DNA of 64,000 nucleotides from Meira nashicola. Taxonomy: Eukaryota > Basidiomycota > Exobasidiomycetes > Exobasidiales > Brachybasidiaceae. Below the pieces are notes generated by a model. It was given only the letters and a program-made list of their open reading frames with translations, did no database searches and was not told the DNA's origin. The position numbers were made by a program, and so were the translations under genes. The stretch covers positions 3,100,001-3,164,000 of the forward strand of contig BCJU01000002.1 of assembly GCA_001600355.1 (NCBI GenBank), read 5' to 3'. Of this stretch, positions 61,326 through 64,000 are shown piece by piece; position 1 is the stretch's first letter, and each line of letters starts with the position of its first letter.

Positions 61326-64000
61326 TCAGAATCGTTTGTTCCTCCGATTATTCGGTTTCGGCAAAAACATTGTTGTACTTGCCTGACCGGATGGACCAGG
61401 TTGAGGACCGTTTGGTCTTCTGGGCGGGTCGAATCTGGGTCCTTGCGGCGGCGGCGGTCTTTGATTTCGAGATGCTGCCATTTGAGCTGGTGTCATAATG
61501 GGTGGAGCTTGACCGGGCATAGCAATAGGATTTCCTGCCGGTCGACTTGAAGTTGCTATAGTGGGTGGTGCGGGATGAGATATTTTGGCTTTCTTCGGCA
61601 AGGGCAATGGCTTTTTGGGAAGTGCCGTAAATCTATCCGCTTTTGGCCCTGTTGGCGGCCTGGGCTGTGGCTTTGGTGTGCTTGCCAAAGATATCTTATT
61701 GACCGGTCGAACAGGCTGTGATGGTGGTCTTATTGGTTGCAATGTATTGCTCTTTTCTGCTTGAGAAGCTGATTGTTCATCTAATCGAGGTTTCTTTTTT
61801 GGTTCTGATTCGGTCGAATCTTCTTCCTTTTGAGACTCTGTGCGTTTTGTTTTACCCAAAGGCGAGAAAGGTGTGTTTGTGATATTCGCTGTTTCAATCT
61901 CCTCCATTCGCGCTCTTGAATCTCTTTTTGCTGGAGATGAATGAACCATAAATGGCTTATTTAGATCTTCTGAAGTTGCTCCAATCAAATCCTCATTCTT
62001 GCGTGCTATCTCAATAAACTTCTTCCAGAAGCCTGCTTTATCATTCCGTTCCAAATTGGGAACATTTGCAATGATGAACAAATTGCTCTTTGCACGAGTG
62101 ATGGCAACATTAATACGACGAAAGTCATTCAAGAATCCGATGCCATTACTTCGAACGCAAGAAAGAATGATAACATCCTTTTCTTGACCTTGAAAGCCAT
62201 CAACGGTATTGAAATCAACTACTTCATCAATACCGTCACCGTATGCTCTGCGGAAAGCACGCTTAAGCTCAAACACTTGATCTTTGTACATCGTCACAAC
62301 TCCAACTTTACTGTCCAAGGCTGAAGCAGAAGAATTTCCTGACTTTTGTGCTTCCCTTCTCAATCTTGAATAAAGACTACATGCCATTTCTGCTTCTGCT
62401 TTGTTGACTAAAGAATGTCCTCCTCGACCCATAGCTTCTACACTTCTTTTGCAATCGAAGAAACGTAATGGTCTTAACCAATGATCTTGATGCCAAGGCT
62501 TAACTGTCAACTTTGCCATTTCTGGTCCATCTTCAAGTTTACCATCGTAAAAGGCTTCACTTGGAAATTGACTGATGTACGGATGCATACGATACTGAAT
62601 ACTGAGCAAATTGGAGTGATTTCTTGGATTGTTGAATAGCCGGACAAAAAGAGATTGAGAGTAACGGAGCCTTTCAGCTTCCCTTGAAATGACTGTTGGC
62701 GGTAATTGATTAGGATCTCCAACCAAGATACATTTGCGGCATCCATATCGAAGTGGAATCAAAGTGTCAAGTTCGACAGCTTGAGCTGCTTCATCGATGA
62801 TTACAGTATCGAAATCAAAAGGTAAAGAACTCAACAATGGGTGTCCTGCACCACCAAGAGTTGAACAGACCACATCTGCCTGCATCAAGATATCCTGTTG
62901 AATCCTTCTCCGATCCGCATCTTGTTGTCGATTGACGGTTTGAATAGCGTCTTTTGCTTCGTCCAATTTACTTGTCAAATTCAAACGCTTAGACAACATA
63001 CCCATCTTTTCCGATTCCAGCTGTTCGATCACTTTTTCAGACACTTTCGTCAAACGAGCATTTTCGATTTCACCACGCTTGTTGTCCAATTGATCTTTCA
63101 GCGCACGAAGTTCTGCTTGCAATTGTGCAGGGTCCATAGAATTAGGATCTTTTTGTGAAGAAGAGGCTTTTGTTTCACTCAATCGCTTTTCTACAATGCT
63201 TTCTAACGAAATGCCTTTCACAGCAATATTCATTGCTTCTTCGCGACCCACACGTACGACGTTTGGTCTGATTGTCTTTCCGTCAGCTGTAGTGATGCCC
63301 ATATGAACTCGACGTGCCACTTCATCCACGGCGGCATTACTAGGAGCACATAATAAGATTTTCTTCTTGACGGGGACAGCAGATCCATTCGTTTGCTGAC
63401 CAGCACGAATGGGAACTGATGGAGCTTTACGAGTTTGCAAAAAATGACCAACAAGCGAGCAAATCGTTTTCGTCTTTCCCGTTCCAGGCGGTCCCTGAAT
63501 AAGTTGAAAGCCTTGTGGGCTACTAACGGCGCTCAAAATTGCTTCCGCTTGCGGTTTATTTACAGAATATGTGCGTTGTGCTGCTTCAATCTCTTCGTTT
63601 CGTATCAATTCTTTCGTAGCTGATCTTGCCGTTAAAATACTTGAAACCATATCATAATAACGAACAGACTGTAGAGCAATATACTCTCGATGTAAAGTTG
63701 TCAAACTAAACAACTTGCCTATCTCAATCTGCGCTCCACCCACCAATATTGAAGACATTCCTTGTTCATCTTTGGTCAAACAGCTTCGCACAGTCAATCG
63801 AGGTCCTTGCGGATGCATCTTGAAAGCGTCAACCTTTGCCATCACGGTACGCTGCTTACCTCCGTTTGCCCTTTCTCGAATATAGATCACATCAGTTTCT
63901 TGAAGGAAAACTTGCTGTGCCGTTCCACGAGCGGGATAAGAGGTAATAGCCAAAGAATCAAATGCGTCTGTTGTTGATCGGCCTGTGACAGAGGCGAGAA
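61326..64000 (-). CDS. SEN1: Sen1-type RNA/DNA helicase, partial (N-terminus off the right edge)
   Basis: This is an SF1B helicase (senataxin family) that ends noncoding Pol II transcripts and resolves R-loops. At least 891 residues are visible; the frame stays open to the window edge and no ATG is needed inside, so the true start lies beyond 64000. Motifs in order are a beta-barrel region, Walker A QGPPGTGKTKT, a stalk with coiled coil (AELRALKDQLDNKRGEIENA), Walker B VIIDEAAQAVE, motif III GDPNQLPPTVIS, motif IV QYRMHPYISQFPSEAFYDG, motif V VDFNTVDGFQGQEKDVII, and motif VI RRINVAITRAKSN. The 240-residue C-terminal tail is Pro/Lys-rich and ends RRNKRF. The family's N-terminal Sen1_N helical domain is not in view. 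Confidence 0.94.
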   Translation of the reverse strand, partial: LASVTGRSTTDAFDSLAITSYPARGTAQQVFLQETDVIYIRERANGGKQRTVMAKVDAFKMHPQGPRLTVRSCLTKDEQGMSSILVGGAQIEIGKLFSLTTLHREYIALQSVRYYDMVSSILTARSATKELIRNEEIEAAQRTYSVNKPQAEAILSAVSSPQGFQLIQGPPGTGKTKTICSLVGHFLQTRKAPSVPIRAGQQTNGSAVPVKKKILLCAPSNAAVDEVARRVHMGITTADGKTIRPNVVRVGREEAMNIAVKGISLESIVEKRLSETKASSSQKDPNSMDPAQLQAELRALKDQLDNKRGEIENARLTKVSEKVIEQLESEKMGMLSKRLNLTSKLDEAKDAIQTVNRQQDADRRRIQQDILMQADVVCSTLGGAGHPLLSSLPFDFDTVIIDEAAQAVELDTLIPLRYGCRKCILVGDPNQLPPTVISREAERLRYSQSLFVRLFNNPRNHSNLLSIQYRMHPYISQFPSEAFYDGKLEDGPEMAKLTVKPWHQDHWLRPLRFFDCKRSVEAMGRGGHSLVNKAEAEMACSLYSRLRREAQKSGNSSASALDSKVGVVTMYKDQVFELKRAFRRAYGDGIDEVVDFNTVDGFQGQEKDVIILSCVRSNGIGFLNDFRRINVAITRAKSNLFIIANVPNLERNDKAGFWKKFIEIARKNEDLIGATSEDLNKPFMVHSSPAKRDSRARMEEIETANITNTPFSPLGKTKRTESQKEEDSTESEPKKKPRLDEQSASQAEKSNTLQPIRPPSQPVRPVNKISLASTPKPQPRPPTGPKADRFTALPKKPLPLPKKAKISHPAPPTIATSSRPAGNPIAMPGQAPPIMTPAQMAASRNQRPPPPQGPRFDPPRRPNGPQPGPSGQASTTMFLPKPNNRRNKRF

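Overview
The window is nuclear DNA of a fungus, most likely a basidiomycete and perhaps a yeast-like member of the smut lineage (Ustilaginomycotina). That placement is inferred. The supporting signs are spliceosomal introns of about 60-105 bp (one of 271 bp) with GT-AG ends, a fungal-type 5S rRNA gene standing alone outside an rDNA array, an intron-containing tRNA gene, fungal ergosterol enzymes (Erg4, Erg28), a Zn2Cys6 regulator and a Far1/Ste5-type RING-PH-vWA protein. I see no transposon, CRISPR array, prophage or plasmid feature. I recognise 25 protein-coding genes (RNR1 and SEN1 run off the window ends), one 5S rRNA gene and one tRNA gene.

Layout. 1-13 kb: RNR1 (-, cut by the left edge), ERG4 (-), RHO1 (+, three exons), a membrane protein with a degenerate aspartic-protease domain (+), 5S rRNA (+) and an Scs2/VAP gene (+, three exons). 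13-27 kb: a PEX11-family gene (+), NUP57/Nup54 (+), a helical-repeat, probably mitochondrial protein (-), a DUF1279/FAM210 mitochondrial protein (+), FACT subunit POB3 (+), ERG28 (+, five exons), an L1-domain ribosome biogenesis factor (+), CIA1 (-) and tRNA-Thr(CGU) (+). 27-41 kb: a very large Zn2Cys6 regulator (-), a TPT-family sugar-phosphate/nucleotide-sugar transporter (-) divergent from an inositol-phosphoceramide mannosyltransferase-like gene (+), a DHHC palmitoyltransferase (-) and a small, possibly Cbp6-like mitochondrial protein (+). 41-64 kb: the Far1/Ste5-like scaffold (-), an importin-7/8 type karyopherin (-), RAD17 (+), an IZH3-like PAQR protein (-), BMS1 (+) and SEN1 (-, cut by the right edge).

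Most genes are housekeeping and unrelated to their neighbours, so no operon or biosynthetic cluster is claimed. Shared themes are sterol and sphingolipid metabolism and their membranes (ERG4, ERG28, SCS2, the mannosyltransferase, IZH3-like), S phase and checkpoint (RNR1, POB3, RAD17) and ribosome/RNA biogenesis (BMS1, the L1-domain factor, SEN1). RNR1 and POB3 both carry ACGCGT (MluI cell-cycle box) motifs upstream, which suggests shared G1/S control. The items most worth following up are the 1811-residue Far1/Ste5-like scaffold whose vWA domain lacks the metal-binding DxSxS motif, the membrane-anchored pseudo-aspartic protease, the MCB arrays, a paired 18-bp repeat in front of ERG28, and a recurrent GCGCWGCGC motif found only in non-coding DNA.
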